A DNA stretch of 18,650 bases from Discostella pseudostelligera (GCA_036940085.1 JALLBK010000187.1:1-18650), one strand, 5' to 3'; shown: positions 15,901-18,477, numbered from the stretch's first letter. Made by a program: numbers and translations. The notes: generated by a model from the letters alone, not told the origin.

Positions 15901-18248
15901 AGCATGGAAATGTTGATGCAATTGTGGTTGATGCAAAATACGTTGCTTCAACATCCAAAGACGTGAGAGTAGCTGTGTTTGATGGTAGCAATGCACTGGA
16001 TAGTCTGCATACAAAAGAGAGCGCGGCAACTCCTGGAGAACTACCAGCGCACTACGGCACCTCTGGCAAATTAGACCCTACAGTTGATACATACACCATC
16101 ACTGGGCTCATTACTGGAATGGAATACTTTGTCGTCGTATCGGCACGGAACTACTTGCACGGTGTCAGCAAACACATTACACCCGTTCCCCCAGCAATTA
16201 CTCCACCTCTTCAAGCGCCAGGTATTCCTCAAAGCGTTGGTCTTGAGGTCAACAGCGGATACAGCGATAGCCTGGTCATAAACTTTGACGCGCCGGCAAG
16301 TAATGGAGGTACTGACATCTTGTTTTATCGGGTCGAGCTCGATCCCACTCCTTCATTTGATAGTCCAATTGTGCAAGACTTTGAATGTCCTGCGAGCAAC
16401 CGACAAACTGAGTGGGAAATTGAAACGTCAACTTCTGAAGGCGTGATCAATGGAGGAAGCTTCAGACTTGAATTGGAGGTCGATGGTTTCACAAGTTTTA
16501 CTGCGGAAATTCCACACGATGCTGTTTCTCTGTCAAGCGAGGAGATCGGGATATATGAGGAGTTGCTTCCGAACTTTTCAACCTCTGATAGCAATACAAT
16601 TGCAACAGTACCACCAATCAACATCGAAGATATGTTGTTTCCTGGGGATAGGCTTCGCTTTTCTGGCCAGACTGCTGGGTACAAATATTATGCAGTCGAA
16701 TCGGTATCAGGCACGGTTGCAACACTGAGCGAGGCTTATATTGGAGAATTCGGCGTTCAGATGTCAACTACTCGGCATTATGGTGGGCGCGGTAGTCCTC
16801 ACTCTTCACGAATTCATTGTCAGTTTGACGAAGATCTATGTCCAATTGATTCCGAGACAAAGAGTGGTAGTTTGCAAAGTAAACTGGAGGATTTACATCT
16901 TGCCATCAGGAGTGGAGTGTTTGTAGATCGTGACGGCCCGAGTCACCAAAATGGGTTTCTATGGAGAGTTACCTTCATGGATGATGCCTATCCACAAGGA
17001 AGTGACTACACTCTTCGGGTTTACAGCAATTCATTGACCACCTTCGACAATCAAGGCTCGGCAAATGTTGCAGTTCGCTTGCTGAACAGCGGAAAGACTT
17101 TCACTTCATGCACGGGTCCACTGATTATGCCGAGTCTAGGCGGGTTAGTAAAGGGGTTGCATTATTATGGAAGGGTGAGCGCGAGGAACAGCGTAGGTTA
17201 TTCTCTCCCAGGTAGCGCCCCAGAGTCAATGGCCCCAATCGTAATACCCGGTGCTCCAACTGGTGTGACACTTGATGTAATCTCTGCAACTGAGTTACGA
17301 GTAATATTTGGCTCGCCTCCTGACAATGGCGGAGACACCGTCACTGAATACTTGATTGAATGGAGCGAAACCAGTGATTTCCAAGATTCCCTATCGTCCC
17401 GCCTCGTCTACTTAGCTGGTGGCAGTCCTTTTTTCAAGAATATCGAGGGTCTTATCACTGGAACTCGTTACTATGTACGAGTAATGGCGAGAAATAGCCA
17501 AGGATACGGAATTAGTCAGATGTCGACTCCAGCTTCGTTGAATCCGCATCAAAGGCCATCTCCCCCCACAAATGTCAAGCTAGGTATCACTAGTGATACA
17601 ATGATAACGATCGGCTGGGACCCTCCATTGTCAAACGGCGGTGATTCGATTTTGAAGTATCGAATTGAATGGGACACAAAGCCAACATTTGCATCATCGT
17701 CGTATCTACCAAATAAAGGATACGTAGATGTTGCTCCTTCTGTCAAAAGCAAAACTATTCAACTTTTATCCAATCAAAAATCCTACTCTGTAAGAGTGTT
17801 TGCGATGAACACAGCTGGGTTCAGCTTGCCACAAGTATCCACTCCAACTTCAGCGAATCCTTCTCTGCAAGTGCCCGGGAAGCCCCATTCATTGCAGGCT
17901 GTACCCGGTCAGTCACCTGGGACCATTAATGTATCGTGGCAAAGACCTATGATTCCTGCTCATTCAATACCGTGCTTCAGCGATGGACCCATTGTAAGTT
18001 ATTGTCCCACACCATACGGCGGCAGCATTCCAGCTAGTGACGGAGGGGATGATATCACCGAATATGAACTTGAATACAACGAGAGGTCTGATTTCTTAGG
18101 AAATGATGGCGGAAGAAGAATCTACATTGGTGTCTATGCTGTATTGAACCATATGTACAGTGGGAGGACGTATCATATTCGCATCCTAGCCAGAAACTCG
18201 ATCGGGTCTGGAAAATATAGCAACACTGTTTCTGCGCAGGCATCATAA
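852..18248 (+). CDS. giant secreted FN3 / nested beta-repeat protein
   Basis: This is a single uninterrupted frame of 5,798 codons ending in TAA at 18246-18248. The frame is open upstream to at least 678, but that position is GTG. The first in-frame ATG is 852, with G at -3 (GAGATGCGG), and it directly opens a signal peptide, so I take it as the start. Domains in order: signal peptide ~1-24; split FN3-1 25-366; split FN3-2 371-766; FN3-3 772-884; FN3-4 885-1007; split FN3-5 1008-3532; an E-[VI]-Q array ~3548-3605; R repeats 3599-4231; split FN3-6 4232-4520; FN3-7 4521-4643; FN3-8 4644-4754; split FN3-9 4755-5119; split FN3-10 5120-5462; FN3-11 to FN3-13 5463-5798. About 28 R repeats fill the splits. 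I see no catalytic motif, no transmembrane segment and no C-terminal anchor, and I do not recognise a named gene. Secretion follows from the signal peptide. A surface, matrix or adhesion role is inferred from the FN3 content. A further 3' exon cannot be excluded, although no clear donor lies at the end. Confidence 0.95.
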   Translation: MRVTWLVFLLAGHPLGQYLPSLAAELVSSNYQFGDLRLQYLPPENDGGEPITKYKIEWDASHNDPSIPLFTPSSHHYGTAEVVNVREEQEIIVSCQNACSGTFLLSWGGRVANEPLEFDATPEEVEQVLSYLVKPFNHNSDDSSPVRVTRKANGFAFKWKVVFIGISGDLGLIQANGDLLVGSGVAVRVVEVARGLSDLYPGAYTNEVQTVSIRKWPGYGCETLAGNFVLSFDGKVTSSIDIDSSSEDFKQTLESLDTIHSVNVKTDHHNSSGAGDCASRSWIVSLTHLVHENRQGAGDIGLLRLSSSSLSNPEVTQLDIFENVKGTNPRAFSIRGLQHGLTYYCRVSAYNSLGFGVFSSIVSASPKSQPSPPVDPIVSIPNEVDNADKLGTTLSVSWLAVTQENGGDPVTEYKLEWYSDLGDSEVQTLTTSANDGETEIQAITISADAHGIAGFFTLSFNGETTELIAHDAEADGEESIEAKLERLSTVGDVEVSREYSWVSVPAVEFDLIAASNVLSRSGGAFTGSLVQLFDAGDMIRVGRDVHIVTFVAATSLLTDNPYTGVSAAAVNIHKWSFGYMWLVTFASHIGKQPLLIPSPADSWAGTNPVIAVSRVREGLHPLSGSMRLGFEGERTLPIPFDADAALMKRALESLSSIGEVDVTRYRNNNGHNYFITFVSELGDRELITVDDSQLMGPDARARVATLTDGTEPANYGSALTQHPTKKSLTAIMQYQIVRLRNGIPYFVRIRSCNSKGLGYASLASPSPMRPVKRPSPPTLVSMFPLSNTQIRISWHSPVYNGGLPVTKYAIQWDIRETFPSAWIQGFFHEKFVDENEYDGPDAIYCHTFTIDPISSDVTRYGRVMAFNGHQWSSASDGAVLSSKAAVGKPGPVREFNAFHTSNVGIMMTWSHPIINDSESCEYAGDGGSSITHYLIEYDEEADFSSPATSVSVPFSSTELRVGGRDVLSGSSKPTLVAGGTYYARITPFNSVGPGITTDFPSLIGPLDYIDPGAPVVQTPFPISASSIQVEWDAPTFDGGSGIREFVVEYDVSSSFQTSPKNISIPTISEVKAFQVCSNELDLNIHGIQATVAVTNEIQSIKTMVEGVDEVQEISTNCDDVTAEVQMIATTAVDTNEEQILSLISDDIDEIQLVRLQGNGQAEVQSVQVSIPRVNEVQRFGIVVSNINTLGDGVHSTACMGLNIGDPCPDIEHALTGSFTVSFDFDQCGSAVGGGVNYCQLALSEYEPSLGNIVCSPGLVVDPYLGGDHCVSDPVIHSFGSVEGDVGTLQSVLNELVDDNGVSFMTLSNNPGKQEAASVHRIGRIKTLGACTLDPIGSEPAICGGEYELLYEVTFDAVHSSGDVPPLTVVTSDFRINTTTSSYTNVLCPSSYYVHGCEEPAGAALDSNHGSFYNGEAGSIAIEAIKGSQPTGMITLDYECESNTVILPDGCTMSVSVDGMSSSFDCAGFVANVAAGQWVRFSAGDGIDRYRKIVGVDSASEKVLFKSQAPVNGATYIDVEIGDYFSDWDENDGSSGVSSHCQAARIHTTLPIDVSTFNSAVSVLDWKGKIGALSVIDSSGVSISRSIVPDLSMDVGLIWDITFHTQPGHVHEMACSSVSGNNQCYVNTLQDSSVVGGHFRLQTRWPHEYVTETPELFQTDSIRWNSDAQSVKASLEAITDSNGDKVFGLVNVSRAPYVPSFHSRWSGGYLWTITFSSRGGNIPALTYDDSLLTGDNTVLEVSDEDSGESDTYQGIRNSATFGVDDPGQARDGNQISGAFFLSWSGNAYHDPVVTTNVFTVQTGGSQSDRYTALSADHFKSLFEEYVLLNSVNQVDVVRSDHPTQWMGFSYTIIFRHEDVGGNVPPLKFMSGSPLGGSNSFVNVDESVKGTELIGTFQLRFEGETTRPISYDAHPHDIQDALNALNSIAPSAVVVSGGESPIRSGQADGSIGLSTQVAGRIWYVTFASNVWQDPTVVHDDSFVPGNWVGPAASFSDTWSSGFSKSWGKNVGNVPLMSCLPSGLSTTNGALPDGGCSVSELIAGTDPLGGFFKLCFDSASNPNNVMSVEADACTEFIAHNAVASADESGGDGSSMEEKLELLQNVGDIHVTRSSVNTRNGGYTWKIQFLHDVDGPCQQKDDILSLCNSPGNVPKLCDDGGATACDTSSLKGTCRNPEACKTLNIIDAYDKLSGVRLPGGNEKQAVFVKDSDYLGWEDGSVVDVPFVVKEYKLLLDGLSTGCIKHNALAEEVALSIQLVLDSGIGGSVRVDRSRSEHLAENGYVYFITFFDTGDIAPLSASFMDGACPNSFDVNQSVVITSVTDGSVHSETCEDCADGIVQRGRFTTFEVSGDGFNGELDWNAEAFFIKRHLEQSSSRVVDVTRTILDKYGAVEWKITFTNNDGSIPPGSGDILPITVVQIQDTSGRIADVVVHELIKGSAGLSGVFSLNYQSGGFRAFSFDETPQRMKRKLEEMSTIGSVFVTRNCYPSCSKGGWGGLAVAPGTLGGYEWKIYFLKNRGSNSGFTFPPGSGLIHPPVIDHTLLFGKDANVAMERISEGSGPFAGSFTLVINSEKTESIPYNADSSAIELAINELQSVGDVSVESKTLMAHIIPGITASVLTDGTVALINGGDLREHFAPGDMFRLGGSTNVEGADFVGSAALISLSPVLSNVQLEHRTHLHLGETIRIAADNYIIMKNGVEVQQLTVHRAVGVDDSVFYQLRVKIQDEVETTQCLTFNASASDVESALNMLPVLLSRGGVFVTRTDISTGFVGDAHIYKVYFSGEQLVRDVDEMVPERCDVGVPVEVDSTNSHIHVRTLVQGGKTEHQRITLSSDSGNTKESPAFRLTIGDASGKSWNSPCFAWGVPSLDIASIIDVDLFTSSSLVIDNISQTGNRQYSIGSPSFIEGVIRVGDYVNPGKRCPGNVISINGDGKSFLIESSGCTSIPGDNLFVGNDVGIVDSFTDNGASASELTVVTVFSSSGAIDSDEGLYKINVEFEGISRVTSCLPYGVSALKVQHEVGSLFDYNRDGVIDTSDEDHVTVSRKGDGSSSFGNGFSYEFLSKGSSSSIGPSAVLGSNAPRFSVIDVGADGGCVDYGVEDAFVTNLASTTDESNTISLGLDSAMFVTAGARLRASSSLLPSKVYTVDYTSDDGATLVLTENFDGATTSGTTTLHLIRGGNPQFDVSVTRKGSDEYVYDIFFIGSHWTNSPEITLNTFDDGVCSLSGSDLTGGMNRDFRIKTMVDGGGTIIDPGTDRYVLNKVARRGLRGPYDLFVVPPIFVIPSDPSEIQRMLVMDDDNDDIWGSGQPSFKLSFNGEYTSCLPYDSSEVDIEKALNALSSICSGPEPCVTVSRSEDPAHAPNGYVYTLYFDSSSVARKDIGDTGIDGLQADTANLDCVPFDSLRGEKIVFHSTSQGMSSADFSASQMPVTGNPVGRWIGEAAANLGIYRVSGTFWLVRFDQSLGHVALSIDSTELSSSSYASVTPQFFDGVNPDHAVLSGLSTGLTYFFRVYSRSNLGVSPPSDTVSSIPSDKPEKMRRVSSRHTFHRNEVQSLVIAATLCEEIQAVRTSATAIPEVQEIKLEGTETSDMNAYFFSLRHPEIQVVKWYAGSPVTDGSFFLKLRLVDRINSHSSGSIVYKEMRTPCIDFDATADDVKRAMEADALENGLGVDSVRVIRSGNRSFSSGYGYKYHIHFIGGDVRGNIMELTSDLALTGLDSHGGNSCRAFVSDTNDASLDIWTENDSLALGTDTPRVEVIFDADVALVVGEYQLSVTHYGQQLMTECIPWDCTAEHMKSVLENLENVDSVRVDRTGDGEILDNGGRIHIDSVFFTYAGGSSFSASPSEDVSNLLSEGDTIKLSAQSDFSTFYKIISLENGIMVLDKPFVGDISIPSYVTHYFGFRYIIYFDGNAMHLGESDSTGYLPVLESNFVLVNPQNCKPLQAYHDNVLLDVSEIPGGSASVRAVSKYNGGHTLPGAPMTSSSVKISNSLTSSLPMTISKAQVTQSLVTSENGLTFTVSYGSDDGDLPLVICNQSPLMTSLVACDSSTVTDGNEIRGSFYLESSAPIIHDASPLEMGTALGDVIGVGHVEVSRSQPDGQKGYTWLITFSEDLGDFGLLSASNSLLGSGATLSVTEVVKGNELGGSFTLQFGSETTEMIPYDVDVDTLRSKLESLDGIGRVYVDTDGIVDSERGRSFSITFLDAEYADVPLLVPDSTELSGYGAVITVAEVVKGSFSSKNALFLSFDMPRSCSNSDVGRAYCGDPISEVIIEFSQSTDFIGLTSSYHYFPDYSTQIIRISCTGGFPTQSFSGYFNVAYDGYLSAPINAGASAISVRKSLEELPGIVTAGVERSYSSQVVDGSCVNVAVGSSTVRCSSSCMPCSFGSKGIKANQLIRLGDEWHRVSSSYDGVQESFAIATVTDVSMETLYLGSINLDEHELYVWTGGYEWTVHLHRVIGEVKPLTTPSHHMLPREAAIEISTVNCNQCVVVDNLMPDTQYFFRARAKNNRGWSDFSDIRYGTPRAIPSAPTNVRVNIISGGCLEVEFDPPVYGDPLTSFVVQWDYNQLFTHSRNGILSSCVSLRYGSCVLGVGSPPIKHEICGLLESEEYFVRVAARNSVKIQTIYPSGYPTENTNWSGVVMAVPSNQVPVPPLSLKAIVLGYDGIQISFDWPKRDGGKDISEFIVFYDTVKDFSTANQIRIASSIPQKIPNNSNMFIFDFSPTTPSLKAGSTYFIKMSAVNDIGAGTASDVASVTPSGPPSPPQAAILTTLQYSNLPVTEATISWIPPDSSGGYPIDGCYVEWWSEDKLSEVQIVRLRYSSILSQSTFTLSFSPSPTVKKVTSNLPWNAPADLVRRELLNLGWDEDEDMTLITDLKVTRSPIANGYQWAITFGDDPNRDSNDGDQVSLVGSVFENGDVGSPTITVSTYQDGRRPGGCDEVQYLQILGTGILSGHYRLKVSGSQWTSFIPVHATAAYIKNALEQLSTISAIEVIQNDLVDQSLVGTDGDLVHHYEIHFLSKHGNVDAIVVDAKYVASTSKDVRVAVFDGSNALDSLHTKESAATPGELPAHYGTSGKLDPTVDTYTITGLITGMEYFVVVSARNYLHGVSKHITPVPPAITPPLQAPGIPQSVGLEVNSGYSDSLVINFDAPASNGGTDILFYRVELDPTPSFDSPIVQDFECPASNRQTEWEIETSTSEGVINGGSFRLELEVDGFTSFTAEIPHDAVSLSSEEIGIYEELLPNFSTSDSNTIATVPPINIEDMLFPGDRLRFSGQTAGYKYYAVESVSGTVATLSEAYIGEFGVQMSTTRHYGGRGSPHSSRIHCQFDEDLCPIDSETKSGSLQSKLEDLHLAIRSGVFVDRDGPSHQNGFLWRVTFMDDAYPQGSDYTLRVYSNSLTTFDNQGSANVAVRLLNSGKTFTSCTGPLIMPSLGGLVKGLHYYGRVSARNSVGYSLPGSAPESMAPIVIPGAPTGVTLDVISATELRVIFGSPPDNGGDTVTEYLIEWSETSDFQDSLSSRLVYLAGGSPFFKNIEGLITGTRYYVRVMARNSQGYGISQMSTPASLNPHQRPSPPTNVKLGITSDTMITIGWDPPLSNGGDSILKYRIEWDTKPTFASSSYLPNKGYVDVAPSVKSKTIQLLSNQKSYSVRVFAMNTAGFSLPQVSTPTSANPSLQVPGKPHSLQAVPGQSPGTINVSWQRPMIPAHSIPCFSDGPIVSYCPTPYGGSIPASDGGDDITEYELEYNERSDFLGNDGGRRIYIGVYAVLNHMYSGRTYHIRILARNSIGSGKYSNTVSAQAS
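924..1949 (+). other. FN3-1, split by two R repeats
   Basis: The N-terminal FN3 half (residues ~25-77) has the B strand DLRLQY, the ENDGGEPITKY loop and the C strand YKIEWD. The C-terminal half (327-366) carries FSIRGLQHGLTYYCRVSAYN and ends SASP. The gap (78-326) holds R1 (99-195; helix EEVEQVLSYL, VRVTR, FKWKVVF) and R2 (224-326; NFVLSFDG, helix FKQTLESL, WIVSL). R2 is preceded by an E-V-Q strand at E207. R1 and R2 are diverged: R2 has lost the VTR arginine (VNVKT). Only the two halves together make a complete FN3 fold. Confidence 0.75.
1962..3149 (+). other. FN3-2, split by R repeats R3 and R4
   Basis: The N-half (371-422) ends in YKLEWYSDLGDS and runs straight into the E-V-Q strand at E425, with a second E-I-Q at E439. 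This marks the insertion point to within a few residues. R3 (452-616) has FTLSFNGETTE, helix EAKLERL, VEVSR and a late GYMWLVTF; a GDxIR module sits between the last two. R4 (622-708) is close to the consensus: IPFDADAA, helix MKRALESL, IGEVDVTR, YFITF. The C-half (724-766) resumes with QIVRLRNGIPYFVRIRSCNS. Confidence 0.75.
2427..2585 (+). repeat. GDxIR module inside R3
   Basis: Residues ~526-578 separate the VEVSR strand of R3 from its GYMWLVTF strand. The key line is FDAGDMIRVG (G536-D537, R540), followed by HIVTFV and LLTDNPYTG. Predicted as several short beta strands. Related segments occur in R6, R14, R16, R18, R21, R25 and R28. Confidence 0.55.
3165..3503 (+). other. FN3-3 (uninterrupted)
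   Basis: Residues 772-884. It opens with RPSPPTLVSMF and shows IRISWHSP, the NGGLPVTKYAIQWD turn plus C strand, and the late strand YGRVMAFN. It is complete, without an R insertion. The G strand (HQWSSASDGAVLS) is degenerate compared with the usual NSxGxG pattern. Confidence 0.75.
3504..3872 (+). other. FN3-4 (uninterrupted)
   Basis: Residues 885-1007. Strands IMMTWSHP, SITHYLIEYD and YYARITPFNSVGPG are visible. The loop between the B and C strands is longer than in FN3-3 and carries a cysteine (SESCEYAGDGG). The same kind of enlarged loop recurs in FN3-6 and FN3-13. Confidence 0.75.
3873..4055 (+). other. FN3-5, N-terminal half
   Basis: Residues 1008-1068: GAPVVQTPFPIS, IQVEWDAPTFDGGSGI and the C strand FVVEYDVSSSF. 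The domain then stops being FN3 at an E-V-K/E-V-Q type strand (E1069). Its missing strands appear only at 11307-11447. Confidence 0.7.
4056..4391 (+). repeat. E-[VI]-Q array 1, 13-residue period
   Basis: Residues 1069-1180. E-[VI]-Q (once E-E-Q) occurs at E1096, E1109, E1123, E1136, E1149, E1162 and E1175. The spacings are 13, 14, 13, 13, 13 and 13 residues. A less regular start (E1069, G1086-I-Q) precedes them. Each unit has alternating hydrophobics after the Q, as in a beta strand and turn. Elsewhere the same E-[VI]-Q strand opens single R repeats, so this looks like a tandem reiteration of the first strand only. Codons differ between units (GAGGTGCAG, GAAATTCAA, GAGATCCAG), so the array is old rather than a recent microsatellite. 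Confidence 0.85.
4392..7856 (+). repeat. R repeats R5-R11 inside FN3-5
   Basis: Residues 1181-2335. Approximate units: R5 1215-1429 (enlarged, Cys-rich; LLYEVTFDAVHSSGDVPPL), R6 1430-1635 (with a GDxIR module), R7 1635-1756 (GGYLWTITF, GGNIPALTYDDSLLTG), R8 1775-1888 (FSYTIIF, GGNVPPLKF, ending VKG), R9 1889-2041 (TFQLRFEGETTRPISYDA, IWYVTF), R10 2044-2190 (EEKLELLQNVGDIHVTR, GGYTWKIQF) and R11 2189-2323 (VRVDRS, GYVYFITFFDTGDIAPL). R7 to R9 are the clearest. R5 and R6 are recognisable mainly by order and by their closing strands. No FN3 strand pattern occurs in this stretch. Confidence 0.7.
5256..5417 (+). repeat. GDxIR-like module inside R6
   Basis: Residues ~1469-1522: AAGQWVRFSAGDGI, then YRKIVGVDS, KVLFKS and IDVEIGDYF. 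The usual G-D is G-Q here and the arginine (R1479) is kept. The order of strands matches the other modules, but the match is weaker than in R3, R21 or R28. Confidence 0.45.
8733..8942 (+). repeat. double GDxIR segment in R14
   Basis: Residues ~2628-2697 carry two consecutive lines of the motif: FAPGDMFRLGG (G2637-D2638) and LHLGETIRIAADN (G2680-E2681). The E-V-Q strand of R15 follows at E2698. The ITF half expected for R14 is missing, so this module closes an incomplete R repeat. Confidence 0.5.
9918..9953 (+). other. EF-hand / dockerin-like calcium loop in R17
   Basis: Residues 3023-3034 read D-Y-N-R-D-G-V-I-D-T-S-D. Acidic or amide side chains sit at positions 1, 3, 5, 9 and 12, with Gly at 6 and Ile at 8. 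This fits the canonical 12-residue calcium-binding loop. It lies in place of the helix-to-VTR turn of R17 (VTVSRKG follows at 3038). Only one loop is seen, with no clear flanking EF-hand helices, so it may be a lone dockerin-style loop. Calcium binding is inferred. Confidence 0.6.
11307..11447 (+). other. FN3-5, C-terminal half
   Basis: Residues 3486-3532: GVNPDHAVLSGLSTGLTYFF, then RVYSRSNLGVSPPSDTV and SSIPSDKP. These are the E, F and G strands of an FN3 domain with no N-terminal FN3 strands just before them. The nearest unpaired N-half is at 3873-4055, 2,417 residues upstream. Confidence 0.7.
11493..11666 (+). repeat. E-[VI]-Q array 2
   Basis: Residues ~3548-3605. E-[VI]-Q occurs at E3548, E3561, E3574 and E3599, spaced 13, 13 and 25; the last gap is close to two periods with a lost motif near N3589. 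It repeats the 13-residue period of array 1 at an independent place. The last unit (EIQVVKWY) is also the opening strand of R20. Confidence 0.75.
11646..13544 (+). repeat. R repeats R20-R24 between FN3-5 and FN3-6
   Basis: Residues 3599-4231. R20 3599-3730 (CIDFDATADDVKRAM, VRVIRSG, YKYHIHF), R21 3752-3935 (ECIPWDCTAEHMKSVLENL, VRVDRTG, then a GDxIR module, then FRYIIYFDG), R22 3954-4050 (degenerate half, LTFTVSYGSDDGDLPL), R23 4051-4137 (VGHVEVSR, GYTWLITF, ending TEVVKG) and R24 4138-4231 (SFTLQFGSETTEMIPYD, LRSKLESLDGIGRVYV, SFSITF, ending AEVVKG). R23 and R24 form a clean tandem pair with the same closing strand. This block follows a finished FN3 domain and is the only R block not clearly held inside one. 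Confidence 0.7.
12357..12545 (+). repeat. GDxIR module inside R21
   Basis: Residues ~3836-3898: LLSEGDTIKLSAQSDF, FYKIISLENGIMVLDKPFVG, then VTHYFGFRYIIYF. This is one of the clearest copies. It lies between VRVDRTG and FRYIIYF of R21. The T-x-H-Y exit is shared with the R28 copy (TTRHYGG). Confidence 0.6.
13545..14411 (+). other. FN3-6, split by R25
   Basis: The N-half (4232-4282) shows ALFLSFDMP, an enlarged Cys-containing B-C loop and ISEVIIEFSQSTDFIG. The C-half (4480-4520) shows VVVDNLMPDTQYFFRARAKN and ends YGTP. The gap holds R25 (4292-4478): GYFNVAYDG, helix VRKSLEELPG, VERSY, a Cys cluster (C4372, C4376, C4379), a GDxIR-like line (ANQLIRLGDEWHRV) and GGYEWTVHLH. Confidence 0.65.
14412..15113 (+). 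other. FN3-7 and FN3-8 (uninterrupted)
   Basis: FN3-7, residues 4521-4643: PSAPTNVRV, LEVEFDPPVYGDPLTSFVVQ, YFVRVAARNS. Its F-G end is extended by about 20 residues before WSGVVMAVP. FN3-8, residues 4644-4754 (from 14781): PVPPLSLKAIVL, IQISFDWPKRDGGKDISEF, STYFIKMSAVNDIGAG. Both keep the FN3 sub-pattern in which a Phe follows the C strand (QWDYNQLF, FYDTVKDF). Confidence 0.8.
15114..16208 (+). other. FN3-9, split by R26 and R27
   Basis: The N-half (4755-4806) has PPSPPQAAIL, ATISWIPPDSSGGYPIDG and CYVEWWSEDKLS, then passes directly into the E-V-Q strand at E4808. R26 (4808-4931): TFTLSFSPSP, helix DLVRRELLNL, LKVTRSPIANGYQWAITF. R27 (4936-5045): EVQYLQILG, HYRLKVSG, helix IKNALEQLSTI, HYEIHFL. 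R26 carries an Asp/Asn-rich loop (D-D-P-N-R-D-S-N-D-G-D, 4890-4900). The C-half (5075-5119) resumes with TYTITGLITGMEYFVVVSAR. Confidence 0.75.
16209..17237 (+). other. FN3-10, split by R28
   Basis: The N-half (5120-5184) has APGIPQSVGLEV, LVINFDAPASNGGTDILF and YRVELDPTPSF. The C-half (5418-5462) has GLVKGLHYYGRVSARNSVGY. R28 (5187-5413) starts with a degenerate E-W-E strand, then SFRLELEVDGFTSF, a GDxIR module, helix LQSKLEDLHL, VFVDRDG and FLWRVTF. In R28 the GDxIR module precedes the helix, whereas in R3 and R21 it follows the VTR strand. Confidence 0.75.
16611..16784 (+). repeat. GDxIR module inside R28
   Basis: Residues ~5254-5311: MLFPGDRLRFSGQTAG, YYAVESVSGTVATLSEAYIG, then MSTTRHYGG. 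It is a clear copy (G5265-D5266, R5269), close in pattern to the R21 copy (SEGDTIKLSAQ ... VTHYF). Confidence 0.6.
17238..18245 (+). other. C-terminal FN3-11 to FN3-13
   Basis: Three uninterrupted FN3 domains. FN3-11 (5463-5566): GAPTGVTLDV, LRVIFGSPPDNGGDTV, YYVRVMARNSQGYG. FN3-12 (5567-5670): PSPPTNVKLGI, ITIGWDPPLSNGGDSI, YSVRVFAMNTAGF. FN3-13 (5671-5798): GKPHSLQAVP, INVSWQRP, a long Cys-containing B-C loop, YELEYNERSDF, YHIRILARNSIGSGKYS. The stop codon comes four residues after the G strand (VSAQAS), so the protein ends with the fold and has no tail, anchor or transmembrane helix. These are the closest to the textbook FN3 pattern in the protein. Confidence 0.85.
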
Positions 18249-18477
18249 TAACTAGCTGAGGGCGCCTCGGGCACCGAAGGGAGGGCTTTGTGTACACACA
18301 GACGAGTCGGTACTAGTCGGTATTATTGGGTATTTGCATCATCCTCGGAGAACTTCCAAGATATCACTTTTAGAAGATAATTGTCTAATTTGAATGAATT
18401 GGAAACGAGTCTAATTTACTATTAGATGTGCTTGAAAAGGCGACCGCCTGCGACGGGCAGTTCCCCAACATTATCTT
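18249..18477. other. 3' flank of the giant gene
   Basis: No gene seen on either strand in this stretch. It contains a TGTGTACACA palindrome at 18289-18298, a tandem direct repeat AGTCGGTA at 18305-18312 and 18315-18322, and a repeated GTCTAATTT at 18383-18391 and 18409-18417. A small TCTAAT/ATTAGA hairpin sits at 18410-18426. No canonical AATAAA polyadenylation signal is obvious. Confidence 0.5.

Noticed and set aside
1978..18000. GTAAGT-type donors inside the CDS (near 1984, 2685, 6954, 14580 and 17994)
   Set aside because: The frame reads through each of them, and the FN3 or R-repeat pattern continues unbroken on both sides. They are probably unused matches.
18258..18280. GC-rich GAGG/CCTC hairpin just after the stop codon as a terminator
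   Set aside because: The stem is only four base pairs and this is a eukaryotic context; there is no basis for an intrinsic terminator.
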